DNA from: Haliscomenobacter sp040403615
GTDB taxonomy: Bacteria > Bacteroidota > Bacteroidia > Chitinophagales > Saprospiraceae
DNA length: 64,000 nucleotides
Reading direction: 5' to 3'
Assembly: GCF_040403615.1 (NCBI RefSeq)
Contig: NZ_JBBAKG010000013.1
Span: forward strand, 27,838 to 91,837
The first letter of the stretch is position 1; each line of letters opens with the position of its first letter. The translations under genes were made by a program, and so were the position numbers. Below are positions 24,216-32,921 of this stretch, piece by piece. The notes below the pieces were generated by a model. It was not told the DNA's origin. It did no database searches and saw nothing but the letters and a program-made list of their open reading frames with translations.

Positions 24216-25559
24216 TTAGTGCTTAAAGGAAGCAGGTGTCTCGGCAGACATGCTGTCCCCCAGTTCTTCCAAAGATTTGCCTTTGGTTTCGGGCATTAAG
24301 AAACGAACAAAAAGCAATTGCAACACCATCATCGCAGCAAAAAACACAAACACTTTGCCGGGTCCAAACTGGTTGGCGATGTATGGGAAAATATTGGCAA
24401 TTATGGCCGCAAAAATCCAGTGGGTAAAGCTGCCGAGGGATTGTCCCGCTGCTCGAATTTGAGTAGGAAAAATCTCTGAAATGAACACCCAAATCACTGC
24501 ACCTTGCCCAATGGCGTGCGCTGCGATGAACATAAACAGATAAAGGGTAATTCCTCCAAAAGACTCAGTAATGAAGGCAAAGGCAATCAAAGACAAGGAG
24601 ACGATGTAACCAAAGGAACCGATGTACATCAAAAGCTTGCGGCCATAGCGATCGATCAGCGTAATGCCAATCATCGTAAAAATCAGGTTGACCACCCCAA
24701 TTCCGGTAGAAGACAACAAAGCCGTAGCTACTTTTTGTCCCGCCAATTCAAAAATGCGCGGCGAGTAATAAATCACTGCGTTGATACCCGAAACCTGATT
24801 GAAAAAGGCAAAAAGGAAGGCCAGCATAATCGGCCGATAGTGGTTTTTTGAAAAGAAGGGTTCTTTGGTTGCAGCCCGGTTACGCTGTGCATTTTTTAAA
24901 ATGCTGTTCAGTTGCTCTTCTGCGGTATAAGGGTCAATGCTGTCCAAAATTTGGCGGGCTTGAACCAGGTCGTTTTTCTTGACAATCAACCAGCGTGGGC
25001 TTTCGGGTACAAACAATACTGCAATTAGAAAGGCCAACGAAGGTACTGCAATCCAGCCCAACATAATCCGCCAAGAACCATCACCCCCCAGGCTCTGAAT
25101 CAAATAATTGGACAAATAGGCCACCAAAATCCCAAACACGATATTGAATTGAAACATGGCCACCAAACGCCCTCTTGACTTGGCAGGCGCAATTTCGCTG
25201 ATGTACATCGGCGCAGTTACCGAAGAAGAACCAATGGCCAAACCGCCCAAAAAGCGGAATACAATAAACGTATTGACATCTGGTGCCAGCGCTGATCCCA
25301 GCGATGAAACCACAAACAGTATCCCAATGATGAACAGGGTGCGCTTTCGCCCCAGCCGATCGGAGGGAATACCGCCCAACAAAGAGCCGAACACAGTGCC
25401 CCACAACGCCATCGCCACCGCCAGGCCATGGGTAAAATCATTCAGGTTCCACAATTTTTGAATTGCCTGTTCAGCCCCGGAAATTACCGCTGTATCGAGA
25501 CCAAACAAAAAACCGCCCAACGCCGCTACGACAGACCATAGCAAAACTTTATTTTTCAT
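24216..25559 (-). CDS. MFS sugar porter (major facilitator superfamily)
   Basis: A 447-residue twelve-helix transporter of the sugar porter family. Signatures are GGFLFGLDTAVISGA in helix 1, GGIPSDRLGRKRTL after helix 2, RFLGGLAIGSSSV, PESPRWLIV in the central loop, a repeat DRYGRKLLMYIG in the second half and the C-terminal PETKGKSLEELGD. Probably a proton symporter for fructose or a related monosaccharide, given the downstream kinase and GH32. It is the first gene of the operon; 122 bp separate it from the amine-oxidase-type gene upstream. Confidence 0.93.
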   Translation of the reverse strand: MKNKVLLWSVVAALGGFLFGLDTAVISGAEQAIQKLWNLNDFTHGLAVAMALWGTVFGSLLGGIPSDRLGRKRTLFIIGILFVVSSLGSALAPDVNTFIVFRFLGGLAIGSSSVTAPMYISEIAPAKSRGRLVAMFQFNIVFGILVAYLSNYLIQSLGGDGSWRIMLGWIAVPSLAFLIAVLFVPESPRWLIVKKNDLVQARQILDSIDPYTAEEQLNSILKNAQRNRAATKEPFFSKNHYRPIMLAFLFAFFNQVSGINAVIYYSPRIFELAGQKVATALLSSTGIGVVNLIFTMIGITLIDRYGRKLLMYIGSFGYIVSLSLIAFAFITESFGGITLYLFMFIAAHAIGQGAVIWVFISEIFPTQIRAAGQSLGSFTHWIFAAIIANIFPYIANQFGPGKVFVFFAAMMVLQLLFVRFLMPETKGKSLEELGDSMSAETPASFKH

Positions 25560-25681
25560 TTTTCAAATTTTATTTGTTTGGTAAAAGTAGTATTTTCTTA
25601 CTCAAGCTGGCTATGCATTGATATTTTGTAAAAAATGAAATTAGCGGTTGGTATTCAACGAAAACAGTTTTGAAATTTGAG

Positions 25682-26737
25682 CTATTCCATTAATTGTAAA
25701 ATTTGTGTTGCGGAATCCATGCCACTCCGTACCGCCCCATCCATGTAACCTGGAAACGCAGACGCTGTTTCGGTGCCTGCAAGAATCAACTTACCTTCAA
25801 AACACGCCGCTCTTAGGATCGCGTCACCATTGTTTTGGTGGGGCAAAATATACCCGGAGTATGGCGCAAAAGTTTCTGGTTCATACTGCCAGGCACAATC
25901 AGAATAAGTCAGGTAGTCCTGCGCTTCTTTGCCAAAGTATTTGACTAATTGTTGCAAAACAAGGTTTTTGCGCTGTTCCTGACTCGCTCCATGAAAAGCG
26001 CCACCCATGAATCCCTTCAAGGCAAAGTGAGATGCTTCCACATTGGAATGGTCGTACAGTTCGGAAATGGGGCCAACATTGCTAAACACCGAGCCAGAGT
26101 AGCCATTTTCGCGCCAAAAAGCCCGTTTGTAGGTAATGGCCACTTTGATGGATTCCCCCATCCAGGTATGGGTTTGTTTGGCTTTTTCCACCAAATCAAT
26201 CGGCAATTCAGGAGAGAAATTAATGTTTTCCACCAATAATTTAGGTGGGATGGTTGACACAAGTACATCACAGGAAAAATGCTGTTTTTCACTTTCTAAT
26301 ACAAAGCCCCCATCCTTGTAGTCCACTTTTTGAATGCGCTGGCTCAATATCAGCTGCGTTGAATCCAAATGGCTCAACAACTTGGCAATAAGTGCATTAC
26401 TTCCCCCTGCTATCCGAAAATTGGGTGCTTGGTTCGGCAACAAAAAAGGCTGAGGTGGCGAAGTAGAAATAGGCTCATAAAAGGTCAGTCCTTGCAGAAA
26501 TTGTTCGAAAAAAGGAATTTGCAATTCCGCCAAAAGTGCCAATAAGGCCTCGTGTTTTTCCCCAAACCAGGTTGCCCCCATTTCTACAGGGGCTTGTGCT
26601 TCGTTGTACAATGTATGAATGCGGCCGCCAGGACGATTCCGTGCCTCTATCAGGGTTGCTGATATGCCTGCTTTTTTGAGTTGGTAGGCCAACGTGAGGC
26701 CGGTTAAGCCAGCCCCCAAGATCGTTATTCTTTTCAT
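25682..26737 (-). CDS. Flavin amine-oxidase-type FAD protein
   Basis: A 351-residue flavoprotein of the monoamine oxidase/protoporphyrinogen oxidase fold. The dinucleotide-binding motif is ILGAGLTGLTLAYQL, followed by IEARNRPGGRIHT, and the C-terminal FAD motif is LAGTETASAFPGYMDGAVRSG. The substrate is unknown. It begins 34 bp after the GH78 rhamnosidase stop on the same strand, so it may be the third gene of that operon, although a sugar role is not obvious. No signal peptide. Confidence 0.87.
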   Translation of the reverse strand: MKRITILGAGLTGLTLAYQLKKAGISATLIEARNRPGGRIHTLYNEAQAPVEMGATWFGEKHEALLALLAELQIPFFEQFLQGLTFYEPISTSPPQPFLLPNQAPNFRIAGGSNALIAKLLSHLDSTQLILSQRIQKVDYKDGGFVLESEKQHFSCDVLVSTIPPKLLVENINFSPELPIDLVEKAKQTHTWMGESIKVAITYKRAFWRENGYSGSVFSNVGPISELYDHSNVEASHFALKGFMGGAFHGASQEQRKNLVLQQLVKYFGKEAQDYLTYSDCAWQYEPETFAPYSGYILPHQNNGDAILRAACFEGKLILAGTETASAFPGYMDGAVRSGMDSATQILQLME

Positions 26738-26771
26738 TGATTGAATTGTATGCCTAGCTCGGCAGGAGAAG

Positions 26772-29441
26772 TCATTTTATCAAAAAATCGTAACTCCCCG
26801 CTTTTAACTGCTTTGTAAAATATTTTTTTGATTCCGAAACCAGGATTTGCCCTTTATTTGAAACCTTTTGTCCGATTTCCAAATCCAGCCTCAAAGTCGC
26901 AGTACTATTAGCAGGCACAATCACCTCGTATTCAATACCTTTTGCTGTTTTCTTCCAACTCGACAACAGTTCTCCCTGCGGTGTTTTAAAGCTGGCGCTA
27001 AACTGCTCCAATCCCGCCACAAAATGGGGCTGCAACAGGATGTTTCTGAACCCTGGTGAACCTGGATCGGGTTTGATTCCACCCAGCGCTTTGTAGTACC
27101 AGGCTCCAATTTCACCAAACATGATGTGGTTCATCGAGATGTCCGATTTGGCGTCGATGGGCCAGTTTTCGTACAAGGTTGTTGCTCCGTTTTTGATCCA
27201 CCAGCCCCAGGAGGGGAAGTCTTCCTGTGCCGCCATTTGGTAGGCCAAGTCAGCGTAGCCATTGTCGCTGAGGGCATTGAGGATGGTTTTGGTGCCCAAC
27301 AAGCCGACATCGAGGTGCACATTGTCGGCTTTTACGCGTTGAGCCAGATTGGCTGCCACTTTGGCTTTCAGTTCAGGCGGTACGATTCCCCAATGCAGGG
27401 GTGCGCTGAGTTCGGTTTGGGTGCCATTTCCGTAAATTCCTTTTTCAACGTTGAGGTACTTGGCGTTGATGGCAGTTTTGATTTGTTGGGCCAGGGCGGT
27501 GTATTTTTCATAGTCCGCAGTTTTATTTAACAATTTTGCGGCTTTCGCCAAAATCGTTGCATCGGTGAAGTAATAGATCGATGAAGTCAATTCAACCGGA
27601 GCCTTGGATTTGACCGGCACCCAATCGCCCAATCCCCAGGTGGTCAACCCATTGGAGCTGCGGGCAGTAATGGCCTCCACATAACGCTTGATGTTGTCGT
27701 AACAGTCGCCCAGCAATTTGGTATCGCCATAAAACAGGTAGATGTTCCAGGGAATGATGGCCATACTGCTCGTCCAATCGGGGCCATTGCCCCATTCGTA
27801 ACCCCAACCACTGGTGGGAATGATCGAAGGCAATACGCCGTTGGGTTGCTGTTCATCGCGGTGATCCGCCAGCCATTTTTCATATACAGTAATGCCGTCG
27901 AAATTGTACAGTCCAGTTTCGCTGGCGATGTGGGCATCCCCGGTCCACCCATTCTTTTCGCGTTGGGGGCAATCGGTCGGGTAGCCAAAGAGGTTGGAAA
28001 GGTAAGAGTTGTTGGCAGCGTACCAGATTTTGTCCAAAGTTGGATTGGAAGATTGAACTTGTCCCAGCACCGGCAAATCAGAGTGCATGAAATAGCCCTT
28101 CAAACTGGCCGCTGTCAAGGCAATCGGGCGATTGGCAGTTACCTCCACATATTGAAAGCCTTTGTAGTTGAAGCGGGGTTTGAAGCTTTCCTCGCCTTCG
28201 CCTTTAAGGATAAAAATATCGGTTTGGAATGGGTCTGAATCGTCAGTGGGTCGGTAGTGTACATCGATATTGGACAGATCAGCCCTACCCTGCTCGTTGA
28301 GGAGTTCGGAATGTTTGAGCCGAATGCGCGTTCCTGAGGCGCCGTTCACTTTGAGGCTACTCACCCCGGAAATATTGCGCCCCAAGTCAAACAAGTAGGT
28401 AGTATCGTTGATTTTGCTCATTTTTTTCACCGCGATTTCTTCTACGTCGCGAATGGGGTGCATGAGTTGGGAGACGACATTGGTAGAAGGAGCAGCCCGA
28501 AACGTGACTTCTTTCCATTTGGAATCATCAAAATTGGGCAGGTGCCAACCTGCTTGTTCGAGGCGGGCATCGTAGTGCTCGGCGGTATAAATGCTGTTGA
28601 AAATCACAGGGCTTAAGTCCGTTTTCCAGTCTTTGCCCGTCCGTATGGTCTCCGTAGTGCCATCGGTGAACGCAATGCGCAAATCCAGACAAAAGGTAGG
28701 CCGATTTCGCCAGGGGGCTTCGTGAAAAAACCAAACCGCAGTTGATTGGTGGTTGTACCAGCCGTTGCCCAGCAATACACCGATGGCATTTTGGCCATTT
28801 TGGAGTTGGGCAGTCACATCGTGGGTGACGTACAAGGTACGGCGATCAAAACGGGTATACATGGGATCCAGGCGTTGATTGCCAATGCGTTGACCATTGA
28901 GGTACAATTCGTACAAGCCTGCCACCGCAATGTAAGCACGGGCAGATTTTATTTTTTTTGTGACCCCAAAAGCCTTTCGAAAATACGGTGCTGGTTTGAG
29001 GTTGACATCGCGTCCATCCGAAATCCAACTGCCTTGCCAATTGGATGCCTGCAACATGCCCATTTCAAAACTACCGATATTTGCCGTTGACTTTTGTCCA
29101 TCGCTTCCCCACACGGCCACCGTCCAAAAGTATTTACGGAAAGCTTGCGTAGGTTTCCCGGTGTAAGTTTGCAGCGTTTGGTTGGACGAAATTTTACTTG
29201 ATGTCCATTCCAGCCCTTTGCCCTGCAACAAGCCGAGAGAATCTGTTCCAACCCAAATTTGATAAGCAATTTGTGCTGCACCTTGGCTAGAATCATCCAA
29301 TTGCCAACTCAGGCGCGGCGCAGCGACATCTACTCCGATGGGGTTGATGAGGTATTCACAGCGCAAATTGATCGGTTTGGCCACGCCAAGGGTGGAAACC
29401 AAGACAAGCCAGGCACAGGTTGCAATGAAGGAAGTACGCAT
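26772..29441 (-). CDS. Secreted alpha-L-rhamnosidase, GH78
   Basis: An 889-residue GH78 enzyme with a signal peptide (MRTSFIATCAWLVLVSTLGV). Domain order is the typical one: N-terminal fibronectin-like domain (about 20-125), the Bac_rhamnosid_N beta domain (AYIAVAGLYELYLNGQRIG), a middle beta domain, the (alpha/alpha)6 catalytic barrel (about 455-790) with the conserved PTDCPQREKNGWTGDAH and EWGNGPDWTSSM, and a C-terminal beta domain (about 790-889). It removes terminal rhamnose from plant or microbial glycans. It lies directly after a CBM9-like gene in the same transcription unit. Confidence 0.95.
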   Translation of the reverse strand: MRTSFIATCAWLVLVSTLGVAKPINLRCEYLINPIGVDVAAPRLSWQLDDSSQGAAQIAYQIWVGTDSLGLLQGKGLEWTSSKISSNQTLQTYTGKPTQAFRKYFWTVAVWGSDGQKSTANIGSFEMGMLQASNWQGSWISDGRDVNLKPAPYFRKAFGVTKKIKSARAYIAVAGLYELYLNGQRIGNQRLDPMYTRFDRRTLYVTHDVTAQLQNGQNAIGVLLGNGWYNHQSTAVWFFHEAPWRNRPTFCLDLRIAFTDGTTETIRTGKDWKTDLSPVIFNSIYTAEHYDARLEQAGWHLPNFDDSKWKEVTFRAAPSTNVVSQLMHPIRDVEEIAVKKMSKINDTTYLFDLGRNISGVSSLKVNGASGTRIRLKHSELLNEQGRADLSNIDVHYRPTDDSDPFQTDIFILKGEGEESFKPRFNYKGFQYVEVTANRPIALTAASLKGYFMHSDLPVLGQVQSSNPTLDKIWYAANNSYLSNLFGYPTDCPQREKNGWTGDAHIASETGLYNFDGITVYEKWLADHRDEQQPNGVLPSIIPTSGWGYEWGNGPDWTSSMAIIPWNIYLFYGDTKLLGDCYDNIKRYVEAITARSSNGLTTWGLGDWVPVKSKAPVELTSSIYYFTDATILAKAAKLLNKTADYEKYTALAQQIKTAINAKYLNVEKGIYGNGTQTELSAPLHWGIVPPELKAKVAANLAQRVKADNVHLDVGLLGTKTILNALSDNGYADLAYQMAAQEDFPSWGWWIKNGATTLYENWPIDAKSDISMNHIMFGEIGAWYYKALGGIKPDPGSPGFRNILLQPHFVAGLEQFSASFKTPQGELLSSWKKTAKGIEYEVIVPANSTATLRLDLEIGQKVSNKGQILVSESKKYFTKQLKAGSYDFLIK

Positions 29442-29470
29442 GTTGATAGAGCTAAATGGTGAGGGATGGA

Positions 29471-30151
29471 TTATTCAATAGAGAGCTTGCCAAACCGCCG
29501 AGGTCGGTGAAAAGCAGGTGTTTTGCCACTCAACGTCGAATTCCAGCAAAGGAACGCACAATTGTCAGTAGAGCAAGTCCAATTTTTCACGGTCGGCGCT
29601 TTGGTGGCTACAATACGGTAAAAATTGATGCGGTAATCCAGGCTTTTCTCTCCCGGAATCAAAGCCCATGGAATGGACAAGCTTCCCGACCAGGCTTTCT
29701 TCGTTTTGCTTGCACTGTGTACAATCTTGCTGGCTTGAGGTTCTACCATTTCCGCTTTGATGTCGCTTTTATCCCCACGGGATGGATTGTGGATCTGTCC
29801 AACCCAGATGGCGTTGTTGGGATTGATTTCCAGTTCCAGGTAATGATCTGGGTCTTCTTGTCCAGAGGCGATAAAAACCTCAAACACTTCCTGATTGTAC
29901 AAAGGTTGATTGTGGATGAGGTAGGTGTTTTGATCAACAAATTCATCCTTGGAGCAGGCAAAGGAGACGTGTAGGTACGTCTCATCCGCTTTGATTTTGA
30001 CTACAGTGGGGTAATCTGCCGCTTTTCCGTCGGTAGCATGCAAAAAATGAACGTCCTCTAAATCAACCCATTGATTTTTTACGATGCGGATTTCCTTATT
30101 TATGTTGTTGTTCATGCCCGAGATTAAAATGAATAGAAGGAGTAGTGTCAT
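29471..30151 (-). CDS. Carbohydrate-binding family 9-like secreted protein
   Basis: A 226-residue protein with a CBM9-like/DOMON fold: YPTVVKIKADETYLHVSFAC, the exposed VFEVFIASGQEDPDHYLELE and the closing INFYRIVA. These proteins bind sugars or sit beside glycoside hydrolases. A short hydrophobic start (MTLLLLFILISG) acts as a signal peptide if translation begins at the ATG at 30151. That start is supported by a TATCTTTG promoter box at 30175-30182 with TTG 17 bp further upstream, which also rules out a longer N-terminus. It is the first gene of the rhamnosidase operon, 29 bp before GH78. Confidence 0.82.
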   Translation of the reverse strand: MTLLLLFILISGMNNNINKEIRIVKNQWVDLEDVHFLHATDGKAADYPTVVKIKADETYLHVSFACSKDEFVDQNTYLIHNQPLYNQEVFEVFIASGQEDPDHYLELEINPNNAIWVGQIHNPSRGDKSDIKAEMVEPQASKIVHSASKTKKAWSGSLSIPWALIPGEKSLDYRINFYRIVATKAPTVKNWTCSTDNCAFLCWNSTLSGKTPAFHRPRRFGKLSIE

Positions 30152-30174
30152 ATTTACAGAATAAACGTGTTGAA

Positions 30175-30202
30175 CAAAGATAATCAGGTATTGCTTTAAC
30201 AA
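30175..30202 (-). promoter_or_regulatory. Bacteroidota-type promoter of the CBM9/GH78 operon
   Basis: On the minus strand, TTG at 30202-30200 and TATCTTTG at 30182-30175 are separated by 17 bp, matching the TTG-N17/20-TAnnTTTG pattern of Bacteroidota sigma-70. Transcription would start near 30168, about 17 bases before the ATG at 30151. Confidence 0.75.
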
Positions 30203-30243
30203 GCTTTCAAAAACAAAAACTAGCGGCGCACTGTAAAAAATCT

Positions 30244-30251
30244 TATCTTTG
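30244..30251 (+). promoter_or_regulatory. -7 promoter box of the rhlE-type helicase gene
   Basis: TATCTTTG matches the TAnnTTTG box exactly. It is followed by GCAGTGATTTTAAT, nearly the same as the sequence in front of the second DEAD-box gene (37991-38010). No clear TTG is seen at the -33 position. The start would give a leader of roughly 215 nt before the ATG at 30470. Confidence 0.65.
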
Positions 30252-30469
30252 CAGTGATTTTAATACTTGATGTTGATTTGTAGCTCAAGATACGGAAGAG
30301 CCACTTACATTCGTTTTTCCGGCTCGGTATTTTGCCTTGCTCTCCTTGTGATTCATTCAATTTCAGGCTAACTTATTGGCGTACGCTGGAGCATCAATAC
30401 TCCAGGCTGTATTTCCATTTATTTGCTACTGAAGTAATGTGTCTGAGGTAGCTCCATCAAACTCAACCA

Positions 30470-31609
30470 ATGACTTTTAAGGAATTAAATTTAGTTGATC
30501 CCATTCTTGATGCCTTGATAAGCGAAGGCTATACCACTCCAACTCCCATTCAGCAAAAAGCCATCCCCATTCTTCTGGAAAGAAGAGATCTATTGGGTTG
30601 TGCCCAAACAGGTACCGGAAAAACGGCTGCATTTGCCATTCCAATTCTTCAATTGTTGTACCATGACAAGGGCTTGCAAAAAGGACCGCGCCAAATCAAG
30701 GCTTTGATCCTTACGCCTACCCGTGAATTGGCCATCCAGATTAGTGAAAGTTTCAGCGCTTATGGCCGCAATTGTGGCCTAAGACACGGCGTAATCTTTG
30801 GTGGAGTCAATCAATCCAAGCAAGTAGAAGCCATCCGCGGTGGTCTGGACATTTTGATTGCCACTCCAGGGCGTTTGCTCGACTTGATCAACCAACAACT
30901 GCTCACGCTTCAGCATTTGAATACTTTTGTGCTGGACGAAGCCGACCGCATGCTGGACATGGGTTTTGTGCACGATGTAAAGCGCATCATCTCCAAGTTA
31001 CCGGCAAAACGCCAGTCGCTCTTCTTCTCGGCAACCATGCCACCAGAAATTCAGAAACTGGCCAATACCATTTTACACAATCCGATCAAAGTAGAAGTTT
31101 CCCCAATTTCCTCCACCACCGAAACGGTTGAGCAATTGGTCTATTTTGTAGAGAAAAGAGACAAAAGAGCCTTGTTGATTCGCCTGCTGAAAAACCCAGA
31201 GGTTAAATCTGCACTCGTCTTTACCCGTACCAAACATGGTGCAGATAAAATCAATCGCGACATCATCAAAGCGGGTATTCGTTCCAATGCCATTCACGGC
31301 AACAAGTCTCAAAATGCGCGGCAAAGTGCGCTGAGTGGCTTTAAGGAAGGGCGTTTGCGCGTACTGGTTGCGACCGATATTGCGGCCAGGGGCATTGATG
31401 TCGACAACCTTAGCCACGTGATCAATTACGACCTGCCCAATATCCCGGAAACTTATGTACACCGGATTGGTCGTACGGGTCGTGCCGGAGCCAGTGGCAT
31501 TGCAGTGTCGTTTTGTGACAGCGAAGAAAAAGCTTATTTGCGCGACATCAGCAAGCTGATCGCAAAAACCATACCTTCTTTGACGTACCGTCCAGAAATG
31601 CAAGTGTAG
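30470..31609 (+). CDS. rhlE: DEAD-box RNA helicase, RhlE type
   Basis: A 379-residue helicase core with little C-terminal extension. Motifs in order: Q motif TTPTPIQQKAIP, motif I AQTGTGKTAAFAIP, motif Ia PTREL, motif Ib TPGRLLDL, motif II DEADRMLDMGF, motif III SAT, motif V ATDIAARGIDVD and motif VI HRIGRTGRAG. It unwinds RNA duplexes in ribosome assembly or mRNA turnover. The unusually long leader (about 215 nt) suggests post-transcriptional control, as known for cold-induced helicases. A 14-bp stem hairpin follows the gene at 31616-31659. Confidence 0.95.
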   Translation: MTFKELNLVDPILDALISEGYTTPTPIQQKAIPILLERRDLLGCAQTGTGKTAAFAIPILQLLYHDKGLQKGPRQIKALILTPTRELAIQISESFSAYGRNCGLRHGVIFGGVNQSKQVEAIRGGLDILIATPGRLLDLINQQLLTLQHLNTFVLDEADRMLDMGFVHDVKRIISKLPAKRQSLFFSATMPPEIQKLANTILHNPIKVEVSPISSTTETVEQLVYFVEKRDKRALLIRLLKNPEVKSALVFTRTKHGADKINRDIIKAGIRSNAIHGNKSQNARQSALSGFKEGRLRVLVATDIAARGIDVDNLSHVINYDLPNIPETYVHRIGRTGRAGASGIAVSFCDSEEKAYLRDISKLIAKTIPSLTYRPEMQV

Positions 31610-31615
31610 AGATGC

Positions 31616-31659
31616 GATTTATCGCGTCTGCTTTTTGCGGATAGAAGACGCGATAAATC
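31616..31659. repeat. Palindromic intergenic repeat after rhlE
   Basis: GATTTATCGCGTCT (31616-31629) and AGACGCGATAAATC (31646-31659) are perfect 14-bp inverted arms with a 16-nt loop. It starts seven bases after the helicase stop. There is no T run directly after the stem, so a role as transcript-stabilising hairpin or palindromic repeat is as likely as termination. Confidence 0.75.
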
Positions 31660-31793
31660 CAACTCCTATACATAAAAAAAAGCTTCTATGCATCTCGAGT
31701 CAACAGTTGGTTTTTTCAATTATTATTCAGTTCTTTGCAAAATTGAACCATTTTTGAACACTGCTGTTTGGTGCTAATAATAGATTGCCGGGT

Positions 31794-32213
31794 ATGAGCT
31801 TAGCAAAAAAAGTAAATTTGATCATTTACCGCTTCCGCGAACGGGGGCTGGAAATATTTCTGGTCAATTCTCCAGATAGCGAAGAGTGGACTATTCCACA
31901 AAAAAACGCAGAGGAACACAGTCCTCTAAAAGCGAATGTAGACCGGTTTATTGAACTGGATCCGGTTGAGCCCGAAAATGGCGCTACGGAAGAAGCCTAC
32001 GCAGTTGAAGGCGAATGGCACGATATTCCTTCCCTCAAATCTATGTTGTTCGAAGATGCTGTCTACCTCAAGGACAAGCTGAAAAACGAAATGGATCAAG
32101 GCACGTTTGTTGCCTTCAAGGAGGCGTTCAAAAAAGTGATGCCCCATCAATATGCTTTTCTGAAGGAATTGAAAGATATTTTGACGGATCGGAATTCGGT
32201 AAAGGATTTGTAG
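31794..32213 (+). CDS. Nudix-like protein lacking the Nudix box (hypothetical)
   Basis: A 139-residue protein. The first 40 residues (AKKVNLIIYRFRERGLEIFL and SPDSEEWTIPQ) look like the first strands of a Nudix hydrolase, including the W-x-I-P segment that normally precedes the catalytic G-x5-E-x7-REUxEExGU box. That box is missing: the frame runs on to AEEHSPLKANVDRFIELDPV with no REUxEE pattern. The second half is helical (LFEDAVYLKDKLKNEMDQGT, FVAFKEAFKKVMPHQYAFLK). So it is probably a catalytically dead Nudix relative or an unrelated protein. The ATG at 31794 is chosen over a TTG three codons upstream. Its end faces the next gene tail-to-tail with a 9-bp gap. Confidence 0.6.
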   Translation: MSLAKKVNLIIYRFRERGLEIFLVNSPDSEEWTIPQKNAEEHSPLKANVDRFIELDPVEPENGATEEAYAVEGEWHDIPSLKSMLFEDAVYLKDKLKNEMDQGTFVAFKEAFKKVMPHQYAFLKELKDILTDRNSVKDL

Positions 32214-32222
32214 GCAAGGGTT

Positions 32223-32906
32223 TTAGTATCGCGCTGAGTCCCTCAATTCAAAGGCCATACTTCGACACCAGGCCAAATAATCCTTCATGTAAAAACAAGC
32301 TCGATCAATTTTTTTCTGAAGGAAAGCTTTCTTTTCTTTTGGGAGTTTAGTGGAATCAAGTTTCGGACTCAAGCGGGCGAGTAAAAAAGTAATCCCAGTG
32401 ATGTGCTGATGTACCGCAGAATCACAGCTCTCCGCAATCGGCTTCTTGAGTTTCTGGCGCGCCAAGATATAATACCTTCCAGCCTGATCCAGGTCTACTG
32501 CCAATTTTTTCAAATCAGTTTTTTCCAGTGTTGTTTGGGCCAGGTACAAAGTTTGCAGGCGCAAACCAAGGTTGTAAACACTTGGGTCAATTTGCTGTCT
32601 TTCCAGCCGATTTTTAGCTAAGTTCAGGCGAGAATGCAGGTTTTCGATATTTATTTTTATAGCGGTATCGATGGGTCGGTCTAACCATTTTTGGGCTTTT
32701 TGCTGAGCCATTGTCAAAAAAGCCAACTGCTTCTGCAAAGTGGAAGTATCCAGCGTTTCCAACCACTGCGGCTGATTCTTTTCCCAACTGCTCCATTGGT
32801 GCTCGGTTTTGCGTACCCAATTTTGAGCACTTTGATTGGGTGAGCAGGAAAAAGAACTGGCAATAACCAGCAAAATCAAGAGTTGAAGTAGGTGGGAGAA
32901 CTTCAT
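32223..32906 (-). CDS. Predicted lipoprotein, helical, function unknown
   Basis: A 227-residue lipoprotein (signal MKFSHLLQLLILLVIASSFS, lipobox FSC). The mature part is almost all alpha-helical and charged, with repeated KAQKWLDRPIDTAIKI and LHSRLNLAKNRLERQ stretches and three further Cys residues. I do not recognise it. The ATG at 32906 is favoured over a TTG two codons upstream. It begins 15 bp after the end of cmk on the same strand, so it is probably translated from the cmk transcript. Confidence 0.7.
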   Translation of the reverse strand: MKFSHLLQLLILLVIASSFSCSPNQSAQNWVRKTEHQWSSWEKNQPQWLETLDTSTLQKQLAFLTMAQQKAQKWLDRPIDTAIKINIENLHSRLNLAKNRLERQQIDPSVYNLGLRLQTLYLAQTTLEKTDLKKLAVDLDQAGRYYILARQKLKKPIAESCDSAVHQHITGITFLLARLSPKLDSTKLPKEKKAFLQKKIDRACFYMKDYLAWCRSMAFELRDSARY

Positions 32907-32921
32907 AGTCAAAGCAAGGTA

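Larger units (their letters stand above)
30152..30469. other. 318-bp divergent intergenic region with two promoters and a long leader
   Basis: This stretch has no gene. It contains a minus-strand promoter for the CBM9-like gene (30175-30202), a plus-strand -7 box at 30244-30251 and then about 215 bp of leader before the DEAD-box helicase gene. The leader shows two simple stem candidates: GAGCC (about 30299) with GGCTC (about 30321), and CTGGAG with CTCCAG around 30386-30405. Confidence 0.7.
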
